From positions 4,712,001 through 4,776,000 of the forward strand of contig JAAXNY010000004.1 in NCBI GenBank assembly GCA_013420905.1: DNA of 64,000 nucleotides. Reading direction: 5' to 3'. A model generated the notes under the pieces. It saw nothing but the letters and a program-made list of their open reading frames with translations, searched no databases and was not told the origin of the DNA. Position numbers and translations under genes: made by a program. Below are positions 10,813 to 21,550 of the stretch, piece after piece (position 1 is the first letter of the stretch; each line of letters starts with the position of its first letter). The DNA comes from Collybia mongolica. Lineage: Eukaryota > Basidiomycota > Agaricomycetes > Agaricales > Clitocybaceae.

Positions 10813-13800
10813 ATGACTAGCCTCCCCAACTATCAAGACATCGAGAACTTCAAGACAGTCCAAGCTCAGTGGAACACCTTTCAAGCTCGTTTATCAATGG
10901 ACACCCTTGTTGAACAAAGGGTCAGTGTCCGGAAGTTAGGTGAAACCGCGGTACACTTTTTACCAATTAAACTTTTAACGCCATTATCATAACCAGCTTT
11001 TACAATTTACAGCTACTCCTGACTGAGTCCAAAATGGTTTTGACAGAGCAGTCCTGGCAGAATGTTATCTTTGGCATCCGTAAGGCATTCCAGGGACTAC
11101 AACACATATACCCCGAGTTACTTCAAGAGCCCGTCTACCATAACATTGTGACTCTTACTGCTGCTATTCACCGTCACCATGAAAAGGTCCGCACTGAGCA
11201 CCTCTCTCAAACCGCGGTGCATGCTTTTTACCTTATCTTGTACTTCACTGTTCTTAAACTACAGTGGCTCAAAAAACTGCCCCAATGTTTGTACATTTTT
11301 GAAAGATCAATATGGTATGAAGTGCTGACATAAGCAGGGGACCTGGGGTAATTATGTAAGATACTATGACATCGTGGCTTTCCAATGGACCCTGGATCAT
11401 GTGATTTGGATCAATATCCATTAAGCTATAAGCCAAACAAAATGGTTACTTATTGGGGCAGTTTTTTGACCCTTATCTTATTTTCCATTATTCTGGCATT
11501 TATGATCCAATGCAAGAACATTATGGACTGTGGGAAGAATAAACAATGTCATGTGACTTTATTTGTATCAATTTGACATGTTGGAATTGGTTCAATCATC
11601 TTCTTGACCTCTTACCACCATCATGAAAGCCATTTCTACTGCTCAGCACAATACTGTTGTTTCTCTCCTCAATGAGGGCTATTCTCAGCGTCAAATCAAG
11701 GAGAAAACTGGTCTAGGGAAGGGTACCATCAGTAGGATCAGCAAAGATGTGGATGGAAACAAAGAAAACAACCTTGGTGGCCGCCCCTCCAAGCTGTCTG
11801 TTCGTGACAAACAGTCAATTATTCGTCAAATCAAGTCAGGGAAGCTTGATAATGCAGTTCAGGCTACCCAATTCATCAATGGCATCATCCCCAATCCTGT
11901 CACACCCCAGACAGTCAGAAATGCACTCAAGGAAAATCAATTTTATGCTGCTACAAAGAGGAAAGCTCCTCTTCTCAAACGAGCCCATCGCATCCGGCGT
12001 CTCCAGTTTGCAAAATATCATGAAAGCTGGACTGTGGAGGACTGGAAAAGGGTTCTATGGACAGATGAGACCAAAATCAATAGGATTGGGTCAGATGGAA
12101 AGGTTTATGTCTGGAAACAAAGGGGAGAACCACCATCTGATAGAACAACATCACCTACTGTCAAACATGGAGGAGGAGGAAACCTCATGGTATGGGGTTG
12201 TATGGGGTGGAATGGAGTGGGAAAGCTCATAGAGGTGCAGGGGAACATGGACAAGGTTCAATACTGTGAAATTTTGGAGAGTGGAGTTCAGGAAAGTTTT
12301 GAGAAGTTGGAAATGGTGGATGGCGAGCGCTACTTTCAGCAAGATAACGACCCCAAACACACATCTGGACTGGCCACACAGTGGTTTGAAGACAACAACA
12401 TTCAAGTCCTTGGCTGGCCTGCCCAATCCCCTGACATGAATCCAATAGAACACCTTTGGGAACATCTCAAGCGCCGTCTTAAAGAATATCCGACACCACC
12501 CAAAGGAGTACATGAGTTGTGGGATAGATTGGCTGAAGAGTGGGGTGAAATTCCACCAGAGGTATGCCAAAACCTGATAGAAAGTATGCCCAGGCGGATA
12601 CAAGCAGTTATAAAGGCAAAAGGTGGTCATACAAAGTATTAGATAGAAAATTAATAGAGGGTCAAAAAACTGCCCCAATGAGTAATCATTTTGTTTGGCC
12701 TATAGCTTAATGGGTTTTGATCCAAATCACATGATCCAGGGTCCATTGGAAAGCCACGATGTCATAGTATCTTACATAATTACCCCAGGTCCCCTGCTTA
12801 TGTCAGCACTTCATACCATATTGATCTTTCAAAAATGTACAAACATTGGGGCAGTTTTTTGAGCCACTGTATGGTTTTCTGGTACTAGGTCCCTGCTACT
12901 GGTGGTGACACGGATGGTACCGCTATTCCAGGCGAGGTCATTGCTGGTGGTGAATATGACAGTGACATTGAAATGTCTGGTACTGACTCGGTATGTTTCT
13001 TTTTAGCTACTGCGCTGTCAGTGCGCGACATACTCAATGGCATCTCTTCTTTACTCAAGAATATGGTCATTGATTCCGGCACTACGGCTAGTGCTGCTGT
13101 CTCTGGACCAGCGACTAGTTGTCTCCTCAGTGAAGGTCCAATCCCCCATAGTCAAAAGGAGAAGGAGAACATTAAGGTTCCCCACGTCAAAAGGACTAAG
13201 GCTGAAAAGGCTGCCATCAAGGTACCCATTCTTGTTTTTACTCTGTCTATTACTTCGTTTCTTATTCTTACAGGATGGTAAGTGTTCCGAGCTCAATCGC
13301 AGCAGCACTCTTTGTCCCAAAAAGCATATGAGGCAGGACACCCTGGATGAAGATCCAAAGACATCTGCTGAGGGTACGTTTTCTAATAATAGATGATTCC
13401 AAATTTATACCAACTGTGTACAAGATACTTGTGTCTTTATTGACTTCCGTCCCTCCAAGGAGCACAATGTAGTCTTAGCATGGGCGCGCTTGATTGCTGA
13501 CATGGGCAATCCCATGTTGCACACCAAGCAAGCCCTTGGTAGGATGCTTTTAAACTACCGCACTGAGTTGGAGGAGATCAGTCATACAGTGTCCTTCTTA
13601 TTGAAGCATCATGACACCACTATGGACAAAGTTACTCGCCTTAACGGTCTAATGAATGAGGCTGCTCTGGAGGGAGGCTCTGACAAGGCTGCAACTGTGA
13701 GCACTACCGAAGTCCATGACCAGGATGACAATGACAAGGAGGAGGTAGCTCCAGCTGACATGCCCTTGCCCGAGGTTGAAGACGACTTCATTCCAATTAA

Positions 13801-13864
13801 CTTCCTCCTTAGTTATGGTGTCCCTCTCCATGCTCCTTTGTATTACTGTCTTTACTCGGCTTAA
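10813..13864 (+). CDS. Antisense passenger gene 2 of element A, 6 exons, 381 aa; Tc1 in intron 2
   Basis: Exons 10813-10950, 11013-11216, 12889-12990, 13060-13221, 13274-13373 and 13425-13864 give 382 codons including TAA. Introns 1-4 are phase 0, intron 5 phase 1, all GT-AG. Intron 2 (11217-12888) contains a complete Tc1 transposon; without it the intron is 62 nt, exactly like its neighbours. The protein starts MTSLPNYQDIENFKTVQAQW, is helical for the first 110 residues, then acidic/Ser-Thr rich, then basic (HVKRTKAEKAAIK), and has a second helical block (LLNYRTELEEISHTVSFLLK, about residues 270-310) and an acidic tail. The N- and C-terminal helical parts may form coiled coils. No family recognised. 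It ends 88 bp from the 3' end of the integrase frame, tail to tail. No disabling mutation is seen. Confidence 0.68.
11262..11472 (+). repeat. Tc1 left terminal inverted repeat
   Basis: Starts CAGTGGCTCAAAAAACTGCC and ends GGCAGTTTTTTGACCC. It is the reverse complement of 12659-12869 apart from about six positions. Confidence 0.9.
11623..12642 (+). CDS. Tc1-family DDE transposase, 339 aa
   Basis: Cuts and joins the element at TA sites in the nucleus. The N-terminal 110 residues form paired helix-turn-helix DNA-binding regions (LNEGYSQRQIKEKTGLGKGT) joined by a GRPS motif at residues 53-56, the usual GRPR-like linker. The catalytic triad is visible as D148 (LWTDET), D241 (QQDNDPKHTS) and E276 (PDMNPIEHLW); D241 and E276 are 34 residues apart, the DD34E signature of Tc1. 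Length 339 aa is normal for the family. The ATG at 11623 follows the left repeat by 150 bp and the stop at 12642 precedes the right repeat by 16 bp. There is no frameshift or stop, so it is potentially active. Confidence 0.95.
   Translation: MKAISTAQHNTVVSLLNEGYSQRQIKEKTGLGKGTISRISKDVDGNKENNLGGRPSKLSVRDKQSIIRQIKSGKLDNAVQATQFINGIIPNPVTPQTVRNALKENQFYAATKRKAPLLKRAHRIRRLQFAKYHESWTVEDWKRVLWTDETKINRIGSDGKVYVWKQRGEPPSDRTTSPTVKHGGGGNLMVWGCMGWNGVGKLIEVQGNMDKVQYCEILESGVQESFEKLEMVDGERYFQQDNDPKHTSGLATQWFEDNNIQVLGWPAQSPDMNPIEHLWEHLKRRLKEYPTPPKGVHELWDRLAEEWGEIPPEVCQNLIESMPRRIQAVIKAKGGHTKY
12659..12869 (-). repeat. Tc1 right terminal inverted repeat
   Basis: Reverse complement of the left repeat; ends GAGCCACTG followed by target TA. 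It carries an outer and an inner copy of the same 18-bp motif in opposite orientation. Confidence 0.9.
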
Positions 13865-13951
13865 CACTGTCCTTACTACTTAAACACCATCCTTACTGCT
13901 TAGCTTCGTTGCTTATACTGTCTTTACTGCTTTTGTTTCCATACTGATTTA

Positions 13952-15505
13952 TCACCTATGCAACTTCCGGTGTGACTTAGTAGTTCGTGGTAGCACTGGA
14001 GCTATCCCCTCCTCAGTCTTCTCACTAGAGCTTGACTCTGAATTGGACTGATCTAATTGGACTCTATCAAAAGTATAGTCATGCTCCTTGTAAACTTGTC
14101 TATTAGCAGGATCTTTCAATTCCACTAAAGCATTTAATGTTTCACTAGAGATGTCTATTAGATCTTGCAGATTGTCTGGCAGTTCAATTGCACTCCTAGC
14201 AAAATAGGGAATAACCCTAAATGCCCCCACTTTATGTTGCCACACTGATCCATCCATTTTGCAAACAATATAGGCTCCCCCGCGGTTTTGTCTCAGGACT
14301 ATGATTGGTCCAAGGTACCATGGTTTCAGCTTTTTATCGAGCGAACTTTCAACCTTGGTATATCTAACTAGTACTAAACTTCCTGGTTTGAAATCATAGT
14401 CTCTGATGGTTGTGCTGTGATTCTCATACTGTAATAGTCTCCTTTGTTTTTCTATATTGATATGTTTCCTCATATCAGCCACATGCTGGACGTGCTTAGC
14501 TAGAGCCTGTGCTCTAAACCCAATGAGTTCCTCTGTAGTCAATATTTTTCCTGGTAACTTTACTAACCAAGTGGCTTCAATGATATCTAATGGTAAGGTT
14601 GGGTGCATGCCCGTAATCATAAAATAAGGGGAGCAACCTGTCCCTTTCCGTATAGTAATCCTGTCAGCCCACATTACATGGTGAAAGAAGTAGTACCACT
14701 TCTTTACATCACCACCCGTAGCCTTGAAGACAGCTTGACGCACATCCCAATGTGCGTGCTTGGTGATCCCATTTCCTTTGGAATTATATGGTGATATACT
14801 TATTCCTGTAATACCGTACTTGGATTCCAGCCATGCTTTGGCTGCAACAAAGGCAGGACCATTATCTGTTACAATTTCCATTAGGGAACCCCATCTATAG
14901 ATTACTTCTTTGAACAGCCACCTTCCCAAGGTCTTGCCATCCTCAGATTTGAGGGGCGCGCCTTCCATCCATGAGGACAGCATGCACCTTCCTTGGACAA
15001 TATATTTATAACCGTTAGACAATGGGCTCATATGCATGGTGTCTGCATGTAATACTTGGAATATAGACGGCATGTGGGTTATGACAGGAGGGATTCTCAA
15101 CAAAGTTAAGAGCCTTGTCTGACAGATGTGACACAACTTCACATACCATGATACATCGCGTTCCATTTCTGGTCACCAAAATCTTTTATCTATTAAGGAT
15201 TTTGTTGTGTAGAAACCCCTATGTCCGACCGAGTTGTGAGATGCCTTCATCATATATGTTCGGTGATTTTTATCAACAACGAGCTGGTGCGTGCTATCAA
15301 TATTTTTCCTATACATCCAGCCCTCTGGATCCAAAAAGAAATTAGACGCCTGCCTCACAAATTTTAGGTAGGTGCGGTCTGTCATTCCTTTTGGTCTCTT
15401 TTGTGGTCTTTTTAACCATTCCTTTATTAAAGGTAGGTTTTTATCCTGTTCCTGTGCCGTAGGTGTTTGTTTAGACTCATCGTATACTTCCCTTACATTA
15501 GGGTC
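13952..15505 (-). pseudogene. Element A integrase region (defective)
   Basis: Minus-strand frames encode the zinc-binding linker (MKASHNSVGHRGFY ... LCHICQTR), the integrase core with LHADTMHM (first Asp) and VTDNGPAF (second Asp), and the C-terminal GPY/F-like module (KPWYLGPIIVLRQ). The third catalytic residue should be Glu in a GVVER-like motif; here the sequence reads GNGITKHAHWD, with Lys (AAG) and His (CAC) where Glu (GAG) and Arg (CGC) are expected, both G-to-A changes. A premature TGA at 15173 follows FW. Thus the integrase is inactive twice over. No chromodomain follows; the tail is acidic/Ser-rich. Confidence 0.85.
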
Positions 15506-17535
15506 ATATTAAAACTTTTCATTGGGTATGACAGTATTTACAAGTTGCTTTAGATAAGCTTCTCTTTGAATACTGAACCATCCTAAACCTAAGTGCTGTT
15601 TTATTTCTCCAATAAATGCTGCTTCACCAGCCCAAGCATTGTTTACTTCAACTTCAAAATCAAAGATTTCCTTGGCAAGTTGGAATAAATATCCGCCGCG
15701 CATGTCAATCTCCTCCTTAAAGTCTGACAATTCCAAAGGGTCATCCAATCCTTCAGTTGGGTTGATAAACCTTAAAGGACATGAGGGTTCATCATAACCA
15801 TTGTCTGGGTCCGGGTAGACAGGATCCCCTAGCTGCGCATCTTGTCTTGACAGACCATCTGGGCCAAAGCCTTTACCAGCTTTATGAACCAAAGTAAAGT
15901 GGAACATAAGTATCCTATCAATCCACCTATTTACTGTTGCATTAGGTCCTAGACTTGGGTTTGATAACATCCCCTTAATGTACTTCGCATCCGTTTCCAC
16001 TACCAAATTTCATACTCCAATAAACCAATAATAACATGCCATTAGAACTCTCATTAATCCGAATAGCTCTCATTTGGGTTGTGAGAAGCGCGTTTTGCAC
16101 TCATTCAGAGTTATCAAGTCAAACCTAGCATAGTGCTTTCTTCCAGGTATATCAGGGTCTTCCTGATAGATATAGTAGCCTACGGCTTTCCATGACATAT
16201 CTACTGACAATACCACTGGCGTATTCCAGGTGTAATTAATTGGACGGAGTGCGGGGCTATTTTTAAGTGCATCTAATAATAGCTGCTGCACTTTTTGCTC
16301 AGGCCCCCATATCCAAGGTTGACTACTTCTAGTTAACTTTTGAATTGGTTGGCCTATACGGGCGAAATCCTTAATGAAATTCCTGCATACACCAATAGTG
16401 CCCATGTAAGTGCATACTTCACTGACATCTTTGCATGGTCCCCATCTTTCAACTACACCAATTCTATCAGTAGTAGGTTTTCGTCCTTCATAGGTACATC
16501 TATGTCCTACCACTAGAATTTCACTTGCGCATAACATAGACTTATATCCTGTTAAGGTTCCTCCAGAATACTTCATTCTCTGTACAATGCATTTTACATT
16601 TTGCATATGTTCCCAGAAGAAGCATCTAACACCTAGAGCACCAGGTAGCTCTTCTTCTGTTCCATCTGGTAGTTTGTAGCGCGTTGCTGGACCGCACATG
16701 GGTACATCATCAATGTAGGGTATTGTGACATGTGGTACCTCATCCTGTAGGATGTATGTAACATCATCATGAAATATTGGAACAGAATTTGTCCACCCCA
16801 TAGGGAGTATTACTAGTCTCAGTGCGCCAAATGGTGTTTGGAACATCGTTAGATCGCACGAGGTTTCTGCTAAAGGCCTCTCATCATATCCTACATACAG
16901 ATCCATCATTCTGCCACAAGTGCGCCCTGCAAAGTGCTCTGCTAGTTCTTTGGTAGTGGGTGGTAAACCTGAGTGCGCTATTGTAACTGCATTTAGTGGC
17001 TCTAGACTATGTACAATTCTAAGTTTCCTTCCTGGACCTTTCTTTAATATGGTAAACCATCTAGACCTATATGATGAATTGGACTTCTCGTAGACCCCTG
17101 CATCAATTTTAGTCTTAATGATTTTACAAACATCTTCATAGATCCCTGGTGGGATTCTAATGTTTCTCTCTGTCCACAGCATATGTGGGACTACTGGTAT
17201 TTTGACAGGAGGAAAATCTTCTTAAAGCTACCACGCTCACTATCATTCCAAGCAAAACCATTGTTATGTTTGCACATAAAGTCGTGGATTATATCCATCT
17301 CTTTAGGTTTTAAGAAGTTCTCTTCTTTGTGTACTCTTTGGAAATCTGCGCACCTTTCCTCAGTATACCTTCCAGTTGGTTTAAATGGAGGTGGGTTAGG
17401 CGTTAGAACTGGTAGAGCCGCTAAAGGGTCACCCTTTATATCTCTGATAATTCTAAATTTATCAGGCAGATCCGCCAGTGTTGGTTTTGTTTTCAAATGT
17501 ACTGGTTTATACTTCTTTTCTACTAGTTGATCCAT
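15506..17535 (-). pseudogene. Element A reverse transcriptase and RNase H (defective)
   Basis: The frame 17182-16070 holds a gypsy-type reverse transcriptase: IRIPPGIYEDVCKIIK, GRMMDLYVGYDER, the catalytic YIDDVP box, and the FWEHMQNVKCIV and YMGTIGVCRNFIKD segments. RNase H-like sequence (VVLSVDMSWKAVGYYI, then VVETDAKYIKGML) continues to 15509. Breaks: a one-base deletion near 17218 shifts the frame between FKK and EDFPPVK; TGA codons at 16070 and about 16007 and TAA at 15509 interrupt RNase H. The stops fit CGA-to-TGA and CAA-to-TAA changes. Product would have made cDNA in the virus-like particle. Confidence 0.85.
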
Positions 17536-17547
17536 GAACTCAATATT

Positions 17548-19139
17548 TCACTTTTCACCTGTTACTGTTCCAAGACCATGCTCATTAGTGCCAATTTGCC
17601 ACTGCTTTAATTTACTTAAAGCTTTATCAAGCATGGGCTGTTCTTGAGCATATGTCATAGGTCTAGTGGGTGTACTCGTCTGGTCCCTTCTGTTCTGCTC
17701 GTAGTTTATTACTGGTTCATCGCACTCATCTACGGAAGCCAAGTACGTGGCTAGTAATTCGCGTTCAGGTACTGTACTATTCATGTTCACATCACTTCTA
17801 GACAAAAAGACATCTCTAAGTTCTTTGTGACCAAAATTCCGTTTATCAGTAGGGTGTCTATAACCCGTTATAATAAAGTTTCCGTTCTCATCTTCAGCAA
17901 TTTCTACAGCTAGCTCTCCTTGATCACTTTGGATTAATTCATCAAAGGCCGAAAATCCTGCTCCGGTTGTCTTTTCAACAGCTTAGGCGGTGATCCCTTT
18001 GCATGGGTAGGGATAGTACACCTTCGTCCCGTGTTAGGGTCCGTGATAGTGACTACTTGTCCCCCGTCCCGAGCATTTTTGATCTGACTTTCCGTGAGTG
18101 TATCAAACGGTCTCCCAAGCAATACTTTGTATGCAGGTGAATTTATGATATGTACTTGGAGGTAAATGGCCATGTCATTAAACAAGAAAGGGACATTGCA
18201 CGCTAATCCCACTGTTTTCTCCACTTGTTTATTAGCACTCTGCATGTGTATGACAACGTCCGGATCCCATGAAATATCTAAGTCTAAAGCCGTTTGTTTA
18301 GCCATTGATACTATTTGGGATCCCCCATCTAATAAAGATTCCTCCGTTCCTACGCCATTTATTACTGGATATACTGCGCGCAAAGAGGCCGATTCTTTTG
18401 CTACATACAACTGTTTGGGCTCTTCCCCAGCTGGTAAAGATTCTAAATACTGTAGGACTGGGTCTCCGCATATTATAGATCCCTTAGGTATTCCGCCGCG
18501 GTCATACTCCGAGATGAAGAAAGACTGGAATGGGATTGACTCTACTGGTAGCGCGTCATGCCGTAAGTAGTTATCATCAAGTTCCCAGTCCCCTCCAAAG
18601 GGTAAGACGTCTTCTTCATCTATTCCGTTTATTTGCAAGTTAGCGTCCCTTTGGGTGAGGGACTTACGTCTGGCAGTTACAATATTCTTTATCCCATCTC
18701 TAATGGTTTTTGACGAGCCCATTAACTCTCCCGTGGTCAATGTGATAGGGTTGTCTAACACTTTAGCAATTATATTGCCACCTTTTATTTTTACTTCTAT
18801 TGGGGACTTAGTTTCATAAGTTGGACCATGCTTGGTGTTAAAATTAGGTAGCGGATCAACTGGTTCAGGGTTGCGTTCCGTTCTCCGGGGTATGTAGGGT
18901 ACCGCGGGCACATCAATGTAGGGTAATTCTTTTTGTACTGGAGACTTTACTGATCGTTCAACAATTTTTACTTTCTTTTTCCTAGGAGGCGGCGCTACTG
19001 GCTCCTCTTCACTACTATCCTGACTACTCTCCAAATCGTTACTTTCTTGACGACTATTTCTATTTTTACTACAGTCCTCAGGCTGTCTCTTGGAACACAA
19101 CCTAGTCATAGGTCTAGCATGTTCCTTAGCCTCCTTCAT
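17548..19139 (-). pseudogene. Element A aspartic protease and linker (defective)
   Basis: The frame 19139-17934 contains a retroviral-type protease core: LLDGGSQIVSM (catalytic Asp; family usually D-S/T-G) followed by hydrophobic strands and KVLLGRPFDTL. The upstream part is Ser/Lys rich linker after gag. A frameshift near 17945 separates it from the next segment (to 17548), where TGA replaces an expected Arg codon. It cleaves gag-pol in live relatives. Confidence 0.75.
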
Positions 19140-19144
19140 CGGAC

Positions 19145-19982
19145 CTAATTGAAACCCAACTCTTTAACCTTGTTTTGGTTATTGAGCTCTGCTACCTGCC
19201 CTAATAAAGTACTCATTTGTGCTTGTAAGGCTACTATGTCAGGATTTGGCACGCTCTTTGCAGTAGGATTATAGTTATTATTTATATATTCCTGTTTCTG
19301 CATCTGAGGCGGTACTGGCAACGCAGTTTGCACACTCTGTTGCCCTAACATTTGTTGTGCTTGAAATTGGGCCATTTATGCCATTATGGCTTTCAAGGTT
19401 CCAATGTCGTTACTACTGTCTACTGCATTATGTGACTGATGCATAACTGACAATACTCCTAAAGCGGGTCCTTCCGTGACATCTCCGTAATAAAGGGCCA
19501 CTACCTTCTTTGAATGGAAGTGTTCCACTTTATCTTTCAATGATACTGTTTCTGGTTCTCTGGGAATATACAATCCATCTGGTAAGCATACTCCTCCATT
19601 TGCATTGGTTTTTATCTTCCCTTCTTCAAAATGTTTCTGTTTCTTGGGACAGGCCATGATGACGTGTCCAGGTGTAAAACAGTAGTGACATTTATACGCA
19701 TTTGGTCTTTGCAGTTGTCCTTCTTTAGGCTTTCCATACTGATTCTGATACTGATGCTGCTGGGGCGTGCTATTCGTGGCATGATTCTGAACAGTTGCTT
19801 GTTGAAGCGCTTTCATTACATCCTCGAATCCACTCCTTGTATTCTTCTCATTTACTTGGAGACGGTCTAACAAATTAACTATTTGTTGTTTTATTTTGTC
19901 CATCTCTACTTTGATCTTGGGCACTGCTGCTGCTGTTACAGACGTTATAAAAGATCTATTCATGTCTGGAATATTCATGTTG
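19145..19982 (-). pseudogene. Element A gag, 3' part with CCHC zinc knuckle
   Basis: Frame 19978-19376 carries CHYCFTPGHVIMAC, a CX2CX4HX4C knuckle that binds the element RNA, after a Gln-rich coiled-coil-prone stretch (KQQIVNLLDRLQVNE). TAA at 19376 interrupts the frame, which continues as MAQFQAQQMLGQQ to 19145, where a shift joins the protease frame. The 5' side is interrupted at 19988 by element B; gag resumes at 26792. Confidence 0.82.
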
Positions 19983-19987
19983 GCTAC

Positions 19988-20457
19988 TGTTATGGCTGTT
20001 TAGGCCTTATCCTTTAGATCAATCTGGTTTGTCATTTGTTCACTATAGACTGTTGACTTTGTAAGTCTAACGTCCAATGACTCCCTCAATAGGGCTAAAG
20101 TCAGATTGTTGAATCAAAGATGCACTACTCCCTTTGTAAGGCAAGTAGGATTGAGTTCACATCAAGAGATCAGAGTAGATGAATAAGGTAAATTCAGCTA
20201 GGTCAAGCTAAAGAACTAACTAAGCTAAAGTATCCCTATATATATGTAAGAGTCTGATAAGCGTGGTTTACACTATTCGTTATAGATAAAAGAATGAGTA
20301 AGCTAAAGTGAGAATGAGTAAGCGTAATACAAAAGATGAATAAGCATGGGAAAGAGAATGCATATATGGGTCTTGAAAGATAAGAGTCGATAAGTATCCG
20401 GTAATCAGTAATGTGTAAGAAAAAGAAGTAATGGGGCATGTTAAGGAATTTGTAACA
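19988..20457 (-). repeat. Element B 3' LTR (left)
   Basis: 470 bp, TGTTATGG...TTTGTAACA. The abutting purine tract on the minus strand (GATAGAGAGGGGGTAA at 20458-20473) identifies this as the 3' LTR. Confidence 0.9.
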
Positions 20458-20490
20458 TTACCCCCTCTCTATCTTTAAAGCATCCCAGCT

Positions 20491-21543
20491 TTAATAATCA
20501 ATTGGCTCCCCTGTCATGTTTGCGATGGCTTCCGGGTAATCGAAAGGATTGTCAATCCCATCATCTACCTCTTCTCGTTTGTCTCCAATCCGTCACCAGC
20601 TCTGATAATACCCTGCCATTCTAGTTGTGGGTCTTTCAGGGCATTGGTTGCAACGATGTCCTGGTGCTGGTTGGAAACATATTGGACAATATTGTTTTTT
20701 GCAGTTTATTGACGAATGTCCAAAGTTGAGACATCAAGAGCATAATATGTTTTTATAGATGAGTGCTCTTTCTATTTGAGTGAGGTCGATAGGTTTTTCT
20801 TGACTTCCAACATAATTGAGAGGGTTCATTGTATATTTGATGGGCTTGGGTGCTTTCTTCTTTTTGATGATGGATTTAGTGGCTCTTTGACCTTTTAAAT
20901 ATTTAGATATTTCCTTGTTTGGAACCATGTCTGCTGGATCAGGAGTGGAATGTTGTGATGGTGAAGGAGATGGTTTGCAAAAAGGTGGGATTGGAAGGGG
21001 TTCAGGCTGATAAATAGGAGAGTTTGGGGTCAAAGGTGTGGGTGTTCTAGGAGGGGATGTTTGTACTTCTTCATCAACTGTGTCGACTCTTTTGGTTGAC
21101 TCTGTGGGTGTTGAAGGTGTGGATGTAGGTAGTCGAATTCCATCTTGTAGTAACGGAATTAGATCTTCCAGAATTCGAAATTCTTGTGTATCCACTAATT
21201 CTTTGGTAGTTTGATCTAGAGCCCAACTGATATCTGCAGTTTGATTGTATAACATATCCCTGATTTCCAGGTATTTTTTGACTAGTTTAATGAGTTGATT
21301 GTGTGGTGGTTGATTGAATGCTTGAATCATTTGTTCGCAATGTTCTTCATGCATGAACCACGTTAGGAACCTTTGACAATGTATGATTTTTGTTGCAATT
21401 TCAAGACGTTCTTGAGATGTGATGTTAATGATAGGAGTGTTGGGAGGGTTGGTGAGAGGAATGGCGGTGGTGGTGTAAAGGTTGTTAATGGTAGAAGAAG
21501 ACATGTTTGATGATTGAAATTTGTTGAGAGCGATGTTAGACAA
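20491..21543 (-). pseudogene. Element B extra 3' frame with zinc knuckles, downstream of chromodomain
   Basis: A separate minus-strand frame of about 350 codons starts at 21543 (MSNIALNKFQSSNMSS), 8 bp after the chromodomain frame ends, and runs to TAA at 20491. The N-terminal half is helical (RLEIATKIIHCQRFLTWFMH), the middle is Pro/Ser/Thr rich, then comes a basic stretch (KSIIKKKKAPKPIKY). It ends in a gag-like knuckle CSxCLNFGHSSINC (CX2CX4HX4C) plus CPICFQPAPGHRCNQC. In this copy the x is TGA (20734); element C has Gln there. A second TGA after YYQSW is shared by B and C. A nucleic-acid-binding protein after integrase is not part of the standard chromovirus set; its role is unknown. Confidence 0.7.
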
Positions 21544-21550
21544 TAGTTTG

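Larger units (their letters stand above)
11262..12869 (+). mobile_element. Tc1/mariner transposon with 211-bp terminal inverted repeats
   Basis: A 1,608-bp unit with near-identical inverted repeats 11262-11472 and 12659-12869 (about six differences), flanked by TA at 11260-11261 and 12870-12871, the Tc1/mariner target. One intact transposase lies between. Each terminal repeat begins and ends with copies of TCAAAAAACTGCCCCAAT, facing inward at the outer edge and outward at the inner edge, so each 211-bp end itself has inverted termini. The element sits within intron 2 of antisense gene 2, in the gene's orientation, and leaves the exons untouched. It seems recent: the transposase frame and both ends are intact. 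Confidence 0.93.
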
